From: Karalla daura
Lineage: Eukaryota; Chordata; Actinopteri; Chaetodontiformes; Leiognathidae
DNA length: 64,000 nucleotides
Reading direction: 5' to 3'
Assembly (NCBI GenBank): GCA_029224185.1
Contig: CM055206.1
Location: 13,757,047 to 13,821,046, forward strand
Numbering within the stretch: position 1 is the first letter of the stretch; every line of letters starts with the position of its first letter. The translations under genes and the position numbers were made by a program. Of the stretch, positions 25,059 to 35,761 are shown piece after piece. The notes below the pieces were generated by a model. The model worked only from the letters and a program-made list of their open reading frames with translations, made no database searches and had not been told where the DNA came from.

Positions 25059-26266
25059 GTTTGCCTTCGCTTCCCCCTCCCACCAGCTGTTGATCGAATC
25101 TGTTCTTTTCATAGGGCGCATTTGTGTCGCTTTTTTTTTTTCCCTTCCCCTCTCTCTCTTGCAGGTGTGTGAAGACTTTGGTTCCTAGCACAGGGCCAGC
25201 AGCCACTCCTTCCTCTTCCCGCTCAAATGAATGTATCTGAAACTGGAGACAAAAGGTCAACCCTCGTCATTACCTTTCCTCCCCATGTAGGACAGTTTAA
25301 CCACATTTCCATTTTAATGAGCAGTGAAAATGTTCCATGACTGGGGATGTTTTTAAACTCACCAAAGGGGCCAAAACAAAAGATTCATGCATCCTACACC
25401 TTGGGAGGTAATTTGCCAATGCCACGCTGTCTTCTGTGGGCACAGGGATTTTTGTCTCCAAAGCTACTATATTTTTCTGTTGCTAATTCTTGACTTTTTG
25501 CTGCCAAACAGCCTTTTCTAGTGCTAATAATTCATGGTTAGTAATAATTAAAAAAAAAGACATTTCAGAGTCACAAACAGACAAAACAAAAGAACATCTA
25601 AGACAGCTTATTGAACCCCCACTTTCACAGGTTAACACCACCCTTCACTAATGTATTCATTTGATGTGGATCTAAGTATTCCCCTAGTATTCTTCCCTTC
25701 ATTCTCCATATTTTTTTATCTTCATGGGCTGTTTTGTTTCTGTGGTTTGCTTGGTCTGAATGCAAGTGTGTGTGTGTGAGTATATCAGCTGCAGACTCTG
25801 TGTCTTTTTAGATGTGTGTGAGTGTGGCTGTGTGCAGTCTGATAGTGCAAGTGTGTCCTTTTTTTTTCCTTTATCTGCCTTGTTTTCCGGGAAGGGAATA
25901 CCATAATTCCCTAATGTCCTCATCCTTACTTCAAATCCTTGCAGGTTTTTCAGCCTGATTGAGAGTCCCCTGGACGCAAAGTTGTTTTGCCGCCTTGGTG
26001 CTGCTTGTGTTCGTGTGTGCGTGCGTATGTGTGCGTGTGCCAGAGTGTGTGTTTGTTCTTGCTTGCATGGCTAGGGATGAAGTGGCGAGCAAAGACAAAC
26101 AGAAAGACACACACAGTCTGTGGGATGCCTTCGGGGAGTTTGCCACTTTGCCCCGCAGCGATGCTGCTTCCACAGCGAGCTCATCAGAGAGCGGCGAGCT
26201 GCTTATCAGCAGCCACGGCCTCCTCGCTCACCACTGATACACTTGTTCCTCCTGAACGGGAGTGTG

Positions 26267-26304
<38 letters not shown>

Positions 26305-26322
26305 GAGAGAGGAAGAGAGAGG
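26267..26322. repeat. (GA)n microsatellite
   Basis: About 56 bp of GA with one GGG interruption. It gives spurious Glu/Arg and Ser/Leu frames on the two strands. Confidence 0.95.
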
Positions 26323-26639
26323 ACAGAGGTAGAAAAAGCCACAGAGTCTGCACCCGGGCCCTGCTCGTCTCCATGACAGCTGCACCCCGACACACCCCAT
26401 GAATAAAAAAGAGAGACACAGAGAGTCTTCCTGTGACCTTGACGACAGCACAGGAGCTTCCCGAGAGACTAAAGAGACTTTGGAGGGAACCGCAGCCCCC
26501 ATGCTGGTCAACCTGTCTATCAGATTGTCTCGTCTGTGGCTCTTATCCGGGACAAAGCCGGATCATTTATGCGTCAAGACAGGACCCCTGAAACACACCG
26601 GAGCTACCGATGGAGAGGGCTGAATTTCATCGAGCTCAT

Positions 26640-26900
26640 CCTCACGCCCAGCCGCTGCCTACGCCGTCTGATTTTTCTTGTTTAATTTGACAGTTTAATA
26701 GAGCAAGTTCTCATTAATTGGTTAATTAATTGTAAGACTACTTTGATTTATTGTCATAACACTGTCGTTTTTCTTGGAATTACGTGTAAAATAGTCTTTT
26801 CATCTGACTCCGCGCCGGAGAATACCTAATGAATTTGTTACATTAATTTTTCATTTCGTAAGACGTGTCTCGTCCGCTACCAAGTAATGAAGTCATGATC
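26640..26900. promoter_or_regulatory. Candidate conserved non-coding element
   Basis: A 260-bp unique block with taattggttaatta at 26715-26728, tttgatttattgtcataac, ctaatgaatttgttacatta and further ATTA cores. The 14-mer taattggttaatta occurs again at 57017-57030. Texture is typical of homeodomain-bound enhancers. Conservation is untested. Confidence 0.35.
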
Positions 26901-27414
26901 ATCAGCGTTAGCGCTAACAGGACGCCGTCAGCGGGCAACAGCGTGCGCGAGGCACCTTGACTTTATGGAAATCAGACTCGAGGGGTTGGTGGGGGGGGCA
27001 GCGGACGAATAAAAAAGAATTTTTGACAGGAGAAGGACGAAGAAAGGGGAAGCGAATGAACGAAAGCGAGATCAGGCAGAGAGCATGAAAGGGGCGCGAG
27101 ACCATTTCAGTGATTGCTGCGAGGCGTTTGCAGCCAGGCGAGAGTGTCGCTGGCTCGGTCAGAGCCAAAGGCCTGTCTGGGGCTGAGTTACGGCCGCCCA
27201 TGTGCGGCCCGGGTGGCTCTTTTTTCAGCCGCGGCTGGAATTATGCTGAGGCGACACGTGGCTCGCTACTGTCCACATCTTTATGAGGTCAAACAAGAGG
27301 GAGCGAGGGAGTCCATCTCCTCATACGCCCCCCAAACCCTCCCTCGCCCATCTCATTCAGGAGGCACTCAGTGCCATTCAGACCCCTGTCAGCTCGCTAT
27401 AAAACACCACAGCG

Positions 27415-27576
27415 TGTTTGTGTGTGTACATGTGTGCACAGAATGTGCTTGAAATTGCAAAATGTGTGTGTGTGTGCGTGTACTGTATGTGTGGGCAAAT
27501 GTGCTTGAATTGCGGCATGTGCACATGTTCTGTGTGTGTGTGTGTGTGAGTGTGTGTGCGCGTGTGTGAGTGCGTG
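27415..27576. repeat. GT-rich repeat tract
   Basis: Two (GT)n runs flank spacers that share tgtgcttgaa.ttg (27444 and 27499 areas), suggesting a local duplication of the repeat and its flank. Confidence 0.8.
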
Positions 27577-28351
27577 CGTAGGATGCAAGGACATAACTCT
27601 TGCGTGTTATCCAGGCAGGCTGCCATTAGTCTGAGAGAAAGTGGAGATGTAATATGGAGGAGGGTGAGGGAGTGCACATCACACTTACAGTATTTTCCCT
27701 ACCCACACACACACACACTTACACACACATACAAATGTGTGCACACACGGTCCAAGTGACTCGCTAAAGAAATTGAAGGATTAATTGGCAAAAAGGAGCA
27801 ATTTTGCGGCACGGAACAGCAAAGTCATTTGAAAAATTAGAGATTTTATTTTTAGGTGACACACCTCGGTGGCGTCAGGTGCAACTTTTCAAACCCCTTT
27901 CAAACGGCACTTCAGCAAAACTTTTTTTTTTTTTTTGGGAAGTTTTCTTCCAAAATCTAAAAATGTTTCCCACCCGCCTCCTTGGTGTGATCCTCCAACA
28001 CCACCTCTATCTAGTAGTCGTCGGGCCTACAGTGTGTGTGTGTGTGTGTGTTCACTGGGCGAGCTTAAACTGTGATACCTGAAGGATGTAATACGGCTCT
28101 GAAATGTACAAGCACGTTCGTTTCCCCCTCCTCCCCCCACCTTACCCAAAAAACGTATTACTCTACCCTTTAAAGGGCCGGTGCACAGCACATGGAGACA
28201 GATCATCTTCGGTAATTCCATTTTACCCCTCAGGATTTTCCAATAAGTGTGCTCTGCAGGCATTTAATTTATGGCCACTGCATCTCCCCACCATAGCAAT
28301 GCAAAAAGCTCAAGAATCTTTGAGCAGTCCTGACACATGCTTTCATGCCTT

Positions 28352-28354
<3 letters not shown>

Positions 28355-28384
<30 letters not shown>
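28355..28384. repeat. (CT)n microsatellite
   Basis: Perfect run of about 15 CT units. Confidence 0.95.
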
Positions 28385-28387
<3 letters not shown>

Positions 28388-28680
28388 TCGCACCCTCTCC
28401 TTCTCTCGGCCGACCCGTGAGTTATCCATGCCTGCGAGTCCGAGAGTGTTATGACAATGAGATGGGCAGAGAGCTGTGTTAAAGCCCTGTGTGAACACTG
28501 CAGCTGAGCCCCGAGTGCTCCATTCAGCCTGAGGGGAAGACAGGACACCGACTGTAATGCTCCCCCCTCTAATTTCAATTAGCCAACTCGCTCCTGACCA
28601 GCTGCGTGCAAAAAGTTGACCCAAATTTTAAATCACCTTGTCTCGTTGAGTCATGTTGCATGCCTGCGAATTCTGCACCT

Positions 28681-28681
<1 letters not shown>

Positions 28682-28726
<45 letters not shown>
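28682..28726. repeat. (CA)n microsatellite
   Basis: Perfect run of about 22 CA units. Confidence 0.97.
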
Positions 28727-28729
<3 letters not shown>

Positions 28730-29009
28730 GTGAATGCATTTTTCAGCATGCGATCTCGCTCTCAGCATTGAAATGTGACAGCAGTGGTAACATGTTAGCC
28801 TCGTGCGAAAACATAATTGAGTATGTTTATACTAAAACACCTGCGCTGTCATAAATAGTTAAAGAGCAGGCACTCCTTTGAACCTGTTGTCTTAATCAGC
28901 AGCTCCACGTATAGCTCCATGTCACACTTTTTTTTTGTGTGAGTTTTATTCACTTAATTTTCATCCAAAATGAAAAGAAATGATTTCGCAGCAGTTCGAG
29001 TGCTACAAA

Positions 29010-29200
29010 CTTAGCATGTAAGGACCCCCCAAAAGAAGTGAATATATTAATTAGGGTGGCAACAGGGCCCGATAAAAATTCACTGTCAAATTCACTGAAT
29101 ACCCTCGAACAAATTATCGAGGGGACTATTACTTTGGTGCAAAGTAAATCTAATGAAAAGTGATCACGGCAAAATATGCTGATTACCCAAGGTACGCAGG
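29010..29200. promoter_or_regulatory. Candidate conserved non-coding element
   Basis: Unique block with gaatatattaattagggtgg, aaattatcgagg, gtaaatctaatgaaaag and a run of ATTA cores. No repeat inside. Low-confidence regulatory candidate. Confidence 0.25.
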
Positions 29201-30053
29201 GCAGGCACATCTGGAAATAGATATTTCTGTGGAAATGTAATGCTGAGAGCGCCTCAAATGAAATTGCATTGACCTTCTCTGAAGGCAGAAATCCCTGAGA
29301 TTTGGCCTCTTTTTTTCTTTTTTTTTACCAGACACACCCATATAAAGAGTCTTGACAAAAGATGACATAAAACATGGTTGAGAAAATGTCCTTTTTTGTG
29401 TCAGGGAACTGAATGTGCCATCTCGAGGCTGCAGGCCTGACAATTAACACAAAGCAGCGCTATGTGTAAATTAAATGGTAATTCTCTTGACCTTCGGCAC
29501 AAGGTGATTTTTTTTTCTCACCTTTTCGTTTTATGTCGAAGTTAACTTTTTTGGGGCGTTTGGGGGAAGGGGGGTCAAGAGTCCTGTCAATCAGATGTCT
29601 TCGCTCTGTCCCCACCCCTTCCCCTTCCAGAGGTGCAGGCTTTTAAAGTCTCCACCTGTCACCCTGTCCTCTCTGTCCTTCAGAGCCTCTGACACAGACT
29701 GGACCCGTTCCCACCTGATAGCATTGAAGCATCCACATTATTTCCCCCATGCAGGCGGAAATCCGTGGCCTCGATGCCACAAAAGAAAACGTGAATCCCC
29801 GGCACAGATAAAGCGCCCACATTACGTTGGTTTATTTTTATGATTTATGCCTGATTTATGTTGTGACAGAACATGTAAATGCAAGCCATTTATAGCCCAG
29901 ACGGTGCAGGCTTTGCATCTGAATAAGCTTCTATCTTAACACATCCTGGTAGTGTATGTAGTCCTGCAAAATAGATGGTCTTTTACCAAGAAGCTAAATG
30001 TATTCCTTGTAAAAGGAAAAAAAAAAATTTAGGTTGAAGGATGTATTAGGAAG

Positions 30054-30067
30054 TGCGTGTGTTTGTG

Positions 30068-30111
<44 letters not shown>
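30054..30111. repeat. (GT)n microsatellite
   Basis: GT run of 58 bp with two TT interruptions. Confidence 0.97.
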
Positions 30112-30114
<3 letters not shown>

Positions 30115-31261
30115 TGCAGCTCCCTCCTTCCCCCGCCTCCGCTCGCCACTATTTTGACAGACTCTGCTGATTTTAAGATTTCCTCTTGAATAAGTGGTGC
30201 ATTTTTCACAAACAAATTTCTTTGCCTGAGTGTGCCCATCTTTTTCTTTTTTTTCCTTTTTTTTCTCCCTCTCCACACTTCCTCGCCCTATCTCTCCTCC
30301 TCTGTCTCTCCTGTCCTCCCTGGCTCCCTCTGTCACCATTTAAATTCAAGTCTGCAATCAGACGCAGCATAAATATCCACCTCTTTTAGAAGCTCCGGAA
30401 AAGTCATTTCCATAACATAAGTGCTCAGACAAAACAAACTGCCACTTGAGTTGGTTCCTATTGCACTAATTGAGCAGGTTGATGAGCATGCTCTTCCTTT
30501 ATTTTTAGCTCTTCCCCCCTACCCTTCCTCTTTTCTTCCCTCCATCACTTTAACCCTGAACAACACACACCACCACCCCCCCACTTCCCTTCTTTCTGTC
30601 TTACTACCTGCCCCCACTGCAGGGCTTTGTGCGGAAAAAGGGCAATAACACTATGTGGCTTTTTGCTTTGCAGGAGGAAAAAGAGTAACTGCCTTGGTTT
30701 TTCCAGCCAATGTCCATCCAGAGACAAATGCCATTGTCTTTTATTTTATTTTTGGATGTCCTTCTCCCCTCTCACCTCCTGAGTGCGCTTTAAATGACGA
30801 CTAATGTCTCAGTTCATACACTACAGGCTACTGATGATTATTGCAGCCGGGACAAAGGCTCTGTTTAGGTGTGATGGTGGATTTTTTTATTTCGGGGGTG
30901 GGCGGGGATATCTCTTATTTAAAAGACCAAGGCACAGTCATGGAACAACCCAACCCCTCCCTCAGAAGGATGGCTGCTGGCTCCCTGTGGAAGAACCGTC
31001 TCGCCCTGCCTCCCTTCCTTTTGCTTCTTTTTCTCATTGCCCCCCTCCCACCCCCCCCACCCCCCCACCCCTGCCCATTCAGCCCTCTATCCGCTCTCTC
31101 TCATCCTCATTCTAACCATTTTGTCTACCTGTCTCATCTTGTTTGTTTTTGTTCTCCGTGTCTCACTAAATGCTGACTGTTTGTCATGATTTCTAATCCA
31201 ACAAACTGGTTCCAACAGAAAAGGAAAAGACACACACTGGCACGCATGCACACAGACATTC

Positions 31262-31262
31262 T

Positions 31263-31293
<31 letters not shown>

Positions 31294-31298
31294 AGACA
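31262..31298. repeat. (CA)n microsatellite
   Basis: CA run grading into CAGA. Confidence 0.95.
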
Positions 31299-32403
31299 GA
31301 GCGTAATCGTTGTGCTGCCGTGAGTGACAGCAGCAAACAGCCTCCATCCATCTCAATGTAGTGCTACTTTTCATATTGCTGATGTCCGTAGCCACAGGAA
31401 GACAGACATAGTAGTAGGGGCATGCCTTCTGTGGGGCTTTGATTCCATTTATTTTGCCCTTGAGTGGATTATTGTTTCACATGGGACATTAAACACGAGT
31501 GGCGAGGTGTTATTTAACTCTCTCATGCCTACCCCCCCCCCACTCAGGGGGATCCTGCATGTGAACTAATCTCTGCCATTTGATCCCGGGTGAAGTCACA
31601 ACGTTGGCCCAGTTCTGAAAGCAGCCCTCCACTCCTCCGCACATCTCAGCCTCCGCATTACGAAGGGGGGGGATATCATATTCTATTTAATTTGCTCGTC
31701 CAAGCACTCCCTGGCACCTCTTACACCATGCCAGCAGGAATGTATACCACTGCTTTAATATTCAGCACGCACACATGGCAGCGGTGTAGGCTCAGGAAGA
31801 GCGAGAGCTCCCCGGTACAACACGCTGTTAACCGGTGTACTTTACATTCTGTCATATGTCGGTGTATGAACTGTGCTGTCACCTGCCTTCTCTCTGTTCT
31901 CTGTCTGATGCCTCATACAGTATGTACCCTGCCATGTATGCATGTGCACCTCTGAAACTATGCATACATGAAAACACACATGTGACAAGCATGCCTGTCG
32001 TTGAAACAAAGCAATAACTTTTGTTTGCCTAATCTTTGTTCAGAGAGGACATTTTGTTTCAGATGCCGCAGTGTAGTGTAATCTGCTAGCCCCATAGACA
32101 AGTAGAAACCATCCAAAGTTCTGTTCTGTCCCTTTTTTTCACTTTACGTTGTTCTCTTATTGTGTAATGATTCTCTTATTTTCTCCCCACTCTCGTACTG
32201 GCCCAGGTGTGTTATGGGTGTCGTGTGTAGCATACACGTATCTGTGTTCCGATCCTCCTATTTTTTCTTTTTTTTTCTTTTTGTTCTTCTCTTTTGTCTG
32301 TGTGTGTGCGTGTGTGTGTGTGTTTTGTATCTTCTTCTTCTTCTCTCTCTTCCTCTCGGAGCATCCCTAACTGGCCCTCTCTCTGCCGTGATTGGTTGGT
32401 CAG

Positions 32404-32600
32404 GTCGTCAGGGGAGACGCGGAGCGGCGAGATGCTGGAGCTGAACATGAGCAACATCAGCGCCGACGTGCTGGAGCAGCTGCTCGAGTTCGTCTACACG
32501 GGGTCGCTGGTCATCGACTCGGCCAACGCCAAGACGCTGCTGGAGGCCGCCAACAAGTTCCAGTTCAACACCTTCTGTAAAGTCTGTGTCTCCTTTCTAG
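32404..32600 (+). CDS. klhl29: klhl29 exon: second half of BTB/POZ domain
   Basis: Encodes (R)SSGETRSGEMLELNMSN, then ISADVLEQLLEFVYTG, SLVIDSANAKTLLEAANK and FQFNTFCKVCVSFL, the C-terminal half of the BTB fold, including the F-x-Y-T-G signature shared by kelch-like proteins and the conserved N-A-K-T-L-L-E-A-A-x-K-F-Q helix. It starts with the third base of the split Arg codon (AG|G), has 65 full codons and ends with G before GTAGGA, so it runs from phase 2 to phase 1. The acceptor tract ends ggttggtcag and is only moderately pyrimidine-rich. The loop SSGETRSGEM differs from the mammalian sequence as I remember it, while everything from DVLE to VSFL is near-identical. Together with the previous exon it forms the dimerisation and CUL3-contact domain. 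Confidence 0.95.
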
Positions 32601-32691
32601 GTAGGAAAAACTCCGAAAGAGAGGGAGGGGAGTTGTTCCTGTGTGCACATGCTTATTACATTTATTTGTAGTAATTTATGGCACGTCTACC

Positions 32692-32692
<1 letters not shown>

Positions 32693-32731
<39 letters not shown>

Positions 32732-32733
32732 AA
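32693..32733. repeat. (C)29(A)12 homopolymer pair
   Basis: 29 C followed directly by 12 A, 92 bases after an exon donor. C runs this long are rare. It may be genuine or a consensus/assembly artefact. Confidence 0.9.
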
Positions 32734-35179
32734 CATTCATTCAAGTCTGACTTTTTTTAACCCATATCTCATGTTTTTATGGAAATCTGAACAGTACAGA
32801 TCAGACCCAGGCCACTTTCATACATGGGCCTAAATTGGATACATGTACATCTCAGTCTAACTGAGTCAGACTTTTACGTCATACTCCCTGAACCCTCCAC
32901 AGAAAGCCATTGTTAAAATTTGTGCGTTGTTACTCGAATTTTCTTTCTTACCTTAATCACATGATCATGTTCATATCCTCAGATTTCACAACACCAAAAT
33001 AGATACACACATGCTTGATATGCTGAGCTATGTTTATGTCCGCATGTGACGTCGATTCAGGGCTGTGGACTGTTTAAACTGGAGTCCGATGGCGTCGGAC
33101 TTAAATTGTATTTTTACATATTTAAATCTTATATGAGGATGTGCAGTGTGAATGTAGTTCTGATACTGTAAGGAAAAGGAAGAAGAAGTGCCACATTAGC
33201 TTAGTGTAAGTGAGAAGAAGGTTATTACAGCAGTTATCACTATTTCTTCAGAACAGGCAGTTAAACTGCGATGAAATTCTTACTTTGCTAGTCCGTTACT
33301 ATAAAAAACACAAAAGGGAAAATATTTCAGACAAAATAAGAGAAAATAAAGGGAGAATCACTGGGTTACATGTCCAGTTTGGCCCGGTTGAATGTGCTAC
33401 ATGGCAGAGCTCCCATGTCCTCCACAAGTCCCCATGTCTGTGTCCTGCTTACGTGCACAATCCACAGCCCTGCGTATTTCCACACGCTGTCATGCTGCAT
33501 CATCCTGCACAGCCACACTGATGCCAAGTCCAGAGCTGAAATTTCCTCCCTGACTCTGGCACATCGCACTCCCCTTTCTGTCATGTTTCCAAAGCTCGCA
33601 GCGGTGCGAGAATTGCGGCTGCTCACACTCTCAGTCGGAGTGCTGCGCCTTCTGATCTCGTCCCAGTGGGCAGGGCCCGAGCACGGGGGCAGATTTCTAA
33701 AAAGGTCAGGGAGCAATTGTCACTTAAATGTCAAATCGTCTGGCCCTGAACCGTGATGGAATCGGAAAAATAGCAAAACAGATTGATACTCAGACAAGGT
33801 GCAGGGAGCGGGGCGAAGGAGCAGGAGCAGAGGGGAAGGAGGGGAGGGGGGGCGGGGCTTACAGAGCCCCTAAGGGGGTCACATGAAAAAGCAAAATGGC
33901 ATGTTCCAGACTTTAGTGGTTAACCAAGCTAAAAGGCAACCAAAAGGCTGCAAATGTCAGGTTTTGCATTCTATTTAATAAATTGTTTGGGGTATCTGTA
34001 ACACAAGGGAAGAGCATGTTAGCAAAAAGGTCAGCGGCAGGAGAGGAGCGAAAAGGGAGAGGAAAGGGAGAGAGCCAGCAGCTCATGTTATTGATTTGTT
34101 TTTTCTCCATTTGGGCAAAGAACGGGGAAAACACGGAAGCCATTTGTAGACTTCATTGCCAGTGAGACGTCAATCCATTCTTCCCCCCCCTGACAAGATT
34201 CATGACTTTTCACCGCATTTCAAGGGGAGAAATACAGGCGCAAGTGTCTGCGTCCTTGAGCACAGAGAAATTGATATAGTGTCAGGCCTTATTGAAGTCT
34301 GTAACAAATACACTGAGGAGAAACAGCAAACATCTCCTCGACCTACTTTACACCACTTTGACTTAAATTCACAGAACTTCAGGATCGCGACAATATAGGC
34401 GCGCTTGCCGCGCGAGCGCTACCGCTGCGAGGAGCGAGAGGAGGAAGAAGAGGAGGGAAGAAAGACAAAAAGGCAAATTAAAGTCACAGTGATTAACTTT
34501 CAGGTGTCATTAAGATTGCGCACACAACGGGAGGTCATTTCAAACGTTTCCACGTCGTGCTCGGGCTGAGGCTGATTTTCTCGGGGCCCCTCCCGGCTGC
34601 ACGCTGCGACTTCACCTGCATACCTCTGAAGGAAGTGATGAAAGGAGCGAGCGACAAAACGTCTGGAGCATGCAAACACGCGCGCTGAAATAACTCTTCA
34701 TCCGCTGACAGTGACACAACAGAGGGACATTTACGCGCAGCCCCTTTTTTGTTTCGCTCCAAAGCTCCCGGCTTTTTGATTGAGCGCGTCTATTTGGTCT
34801 GCGGTTTGGCTTTTGTTTAGTTGCGACTAAGCAGATGTTGTTGGCTGATATTTGTTTAGGAGAGACTCTCAGACTGTGTCTTCAATGATAACAGGCCTGG
34901 CGTTTGCCTTCCCTTTGATGGCCATTGTTTAATCAGGCCTCTTTCAGCAGCTACTGACCTGGATGGTCCAAGCCTGTGTGTGCTTTTGTGGGTTTGTGTG
35001 TGTCTGTGTGTGTTTGTATGTGTGTGAGAGAGCAACACATTTCCCTCTCTGGTGATAAATGGCACTGTGTGTTAAAAAACTACAATTACAGACACACCAT
35101 CCTAAATGCTGCACCCTTACAGAAGATCACATGCCTTCTCCCTGCTGGCTCGGCTATCAGGATAGTTTCATATATTCTC

Positions 35180-35214
35180 TGTGTTTGTGTGTGTGTGTGC
35201 GTGTGTGTGTGTGT
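35180..35214. repeat. (GT)n microsatellite
   Basis: GT run with one TT and one GC interruption. Confidence 0.93.
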
Positions 35215-35577
35215 AGTAGACTCCCCTAGATCTGACAGGACTTCTTTAAAGTGGCCCCAGCTAATCCCAAATCCCACTCCGTGCCATCTACCACCTCCTG
35301 CCTGGGCTGTGAGCGATCGATTCCCCTCGTTGTTTGTCCTCGGAGCTGTTTTGAGTTATTATACTTGTTCTCCCATAGTCTCAGGCAGATACAGGCTATG
35401 GGGGCTGCCGCTGCCTGCACCTGCCTTCCCTCTGTGTCTCTGTAGCTTTCTGCGTCTGTGATCTTTTTATGGATGTCTGACTGATGTTTTTTTCTCCCCT
35501 GTCTTAATCAATTTGCCTCTGTCTTTGTTTCTCTCTTTGTGTGTTGGTCTCTCACCGTCCTCGCCGGCCGTCTGCTA

Positions 35578-35581
<4 letters not shown>

Positions 35582-35626
<45 letters not shown>

Positions 35627-35634
35627 TATCTCTA
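35582..35634. repeat. (CT)n microsatellite next to a splice acceptor
   Basis: A 53-bp CT repeat with one GT interruption, ending 15 bases before the exon starting at 35649. It probably serves as, or extends, the polypyrimidine tract of that acceptor. Confidence 0.95.
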
Positions 35635-35648
35635 TTCATCGACATCAG

Positions 35649-35761
35649 AGAAACAGTTGACTGCGGCGAACTGTCTGGGAGTGCTGGCGATGGCCGAGGC
35701 CATGAATTGCACCGAGCTCCACAACATGGCCAAAGCGTTCGCGCTGCAGAACTTCCCCGAG
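35649..35761 (+). CDS. klhl29: klhl29 exon: BTB-BACK junction
   Basis: Encodes (E)KQLTAANCLGVLAMAEA and MNCTELHNMAKAFALQNFPE, the start of the BACK domain (N-C-L-G-V-L-A-M-A-E-A, then A-x-A-F-A-L-x-x-F-x-E). The family motif for this helix pair is intact. Two bases complete the Glu codon split with 32600 (G|AG), then 37 full codons end at GAG before donor GTGGGT, so the exon goes from phase 1 to phase 0. The acceptor is CAG at 35646-35648 behind a CT microsatellite. BACK packs against BTB and helps form the CUL3 interface, with the three-box motif in this region of KLHL proteins. Confidence 0.95.

Larger units (their letters stand above)
25059..32403 (+). other. klhl29: klhl29 intron, 7.3 kb, phase 2
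   Basis: Splits the BTB domain. Donor GTTTGC and acceptor ggttggtcag. No further exon recognised. Contents are mostly simple repeats: GA at 26267-26322, GT-rich at 27415-27576, CT at 28355-28384, CA at 28682-28726, GT at 30054-30111, CA at 31262-31298 and GT at 32298-32323. Unique homeodomain-motif-rich blocks lie at 26640-26900 and 29010-29200. Confidence 0.85.
32601..35648 (+). other. klhl29: klhl29 intron, 3.0 kb, phase 1
   Basis: Donor GTAGGA and acceptor catcgacatcag. It contains an extreme (C)29(A)12 tract at 32693-32733, purine-rich sequence near 33800-33860 (including gggaggggggggcgggg-like runs), GT repeats at 34975-35030 and 35180-35214, and a CT microsatellite at 35582-35634 immediately before the next exon. 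No additional exon recognised. Confidence 0.85.

Noticed and set aside
25059..25188. Open frame continuing after the BTB exon
   Set aside because: Similarity stops at 25058 and resumes at 32404 with matching phase. This is intron read-through.
33083..33103. Small hairpin agtccga-tggcg-tcggact
   Set aside because: Seven-base stem with five-base loop and no flanking structure of a microRNA precursor; expected by chance at this scale.
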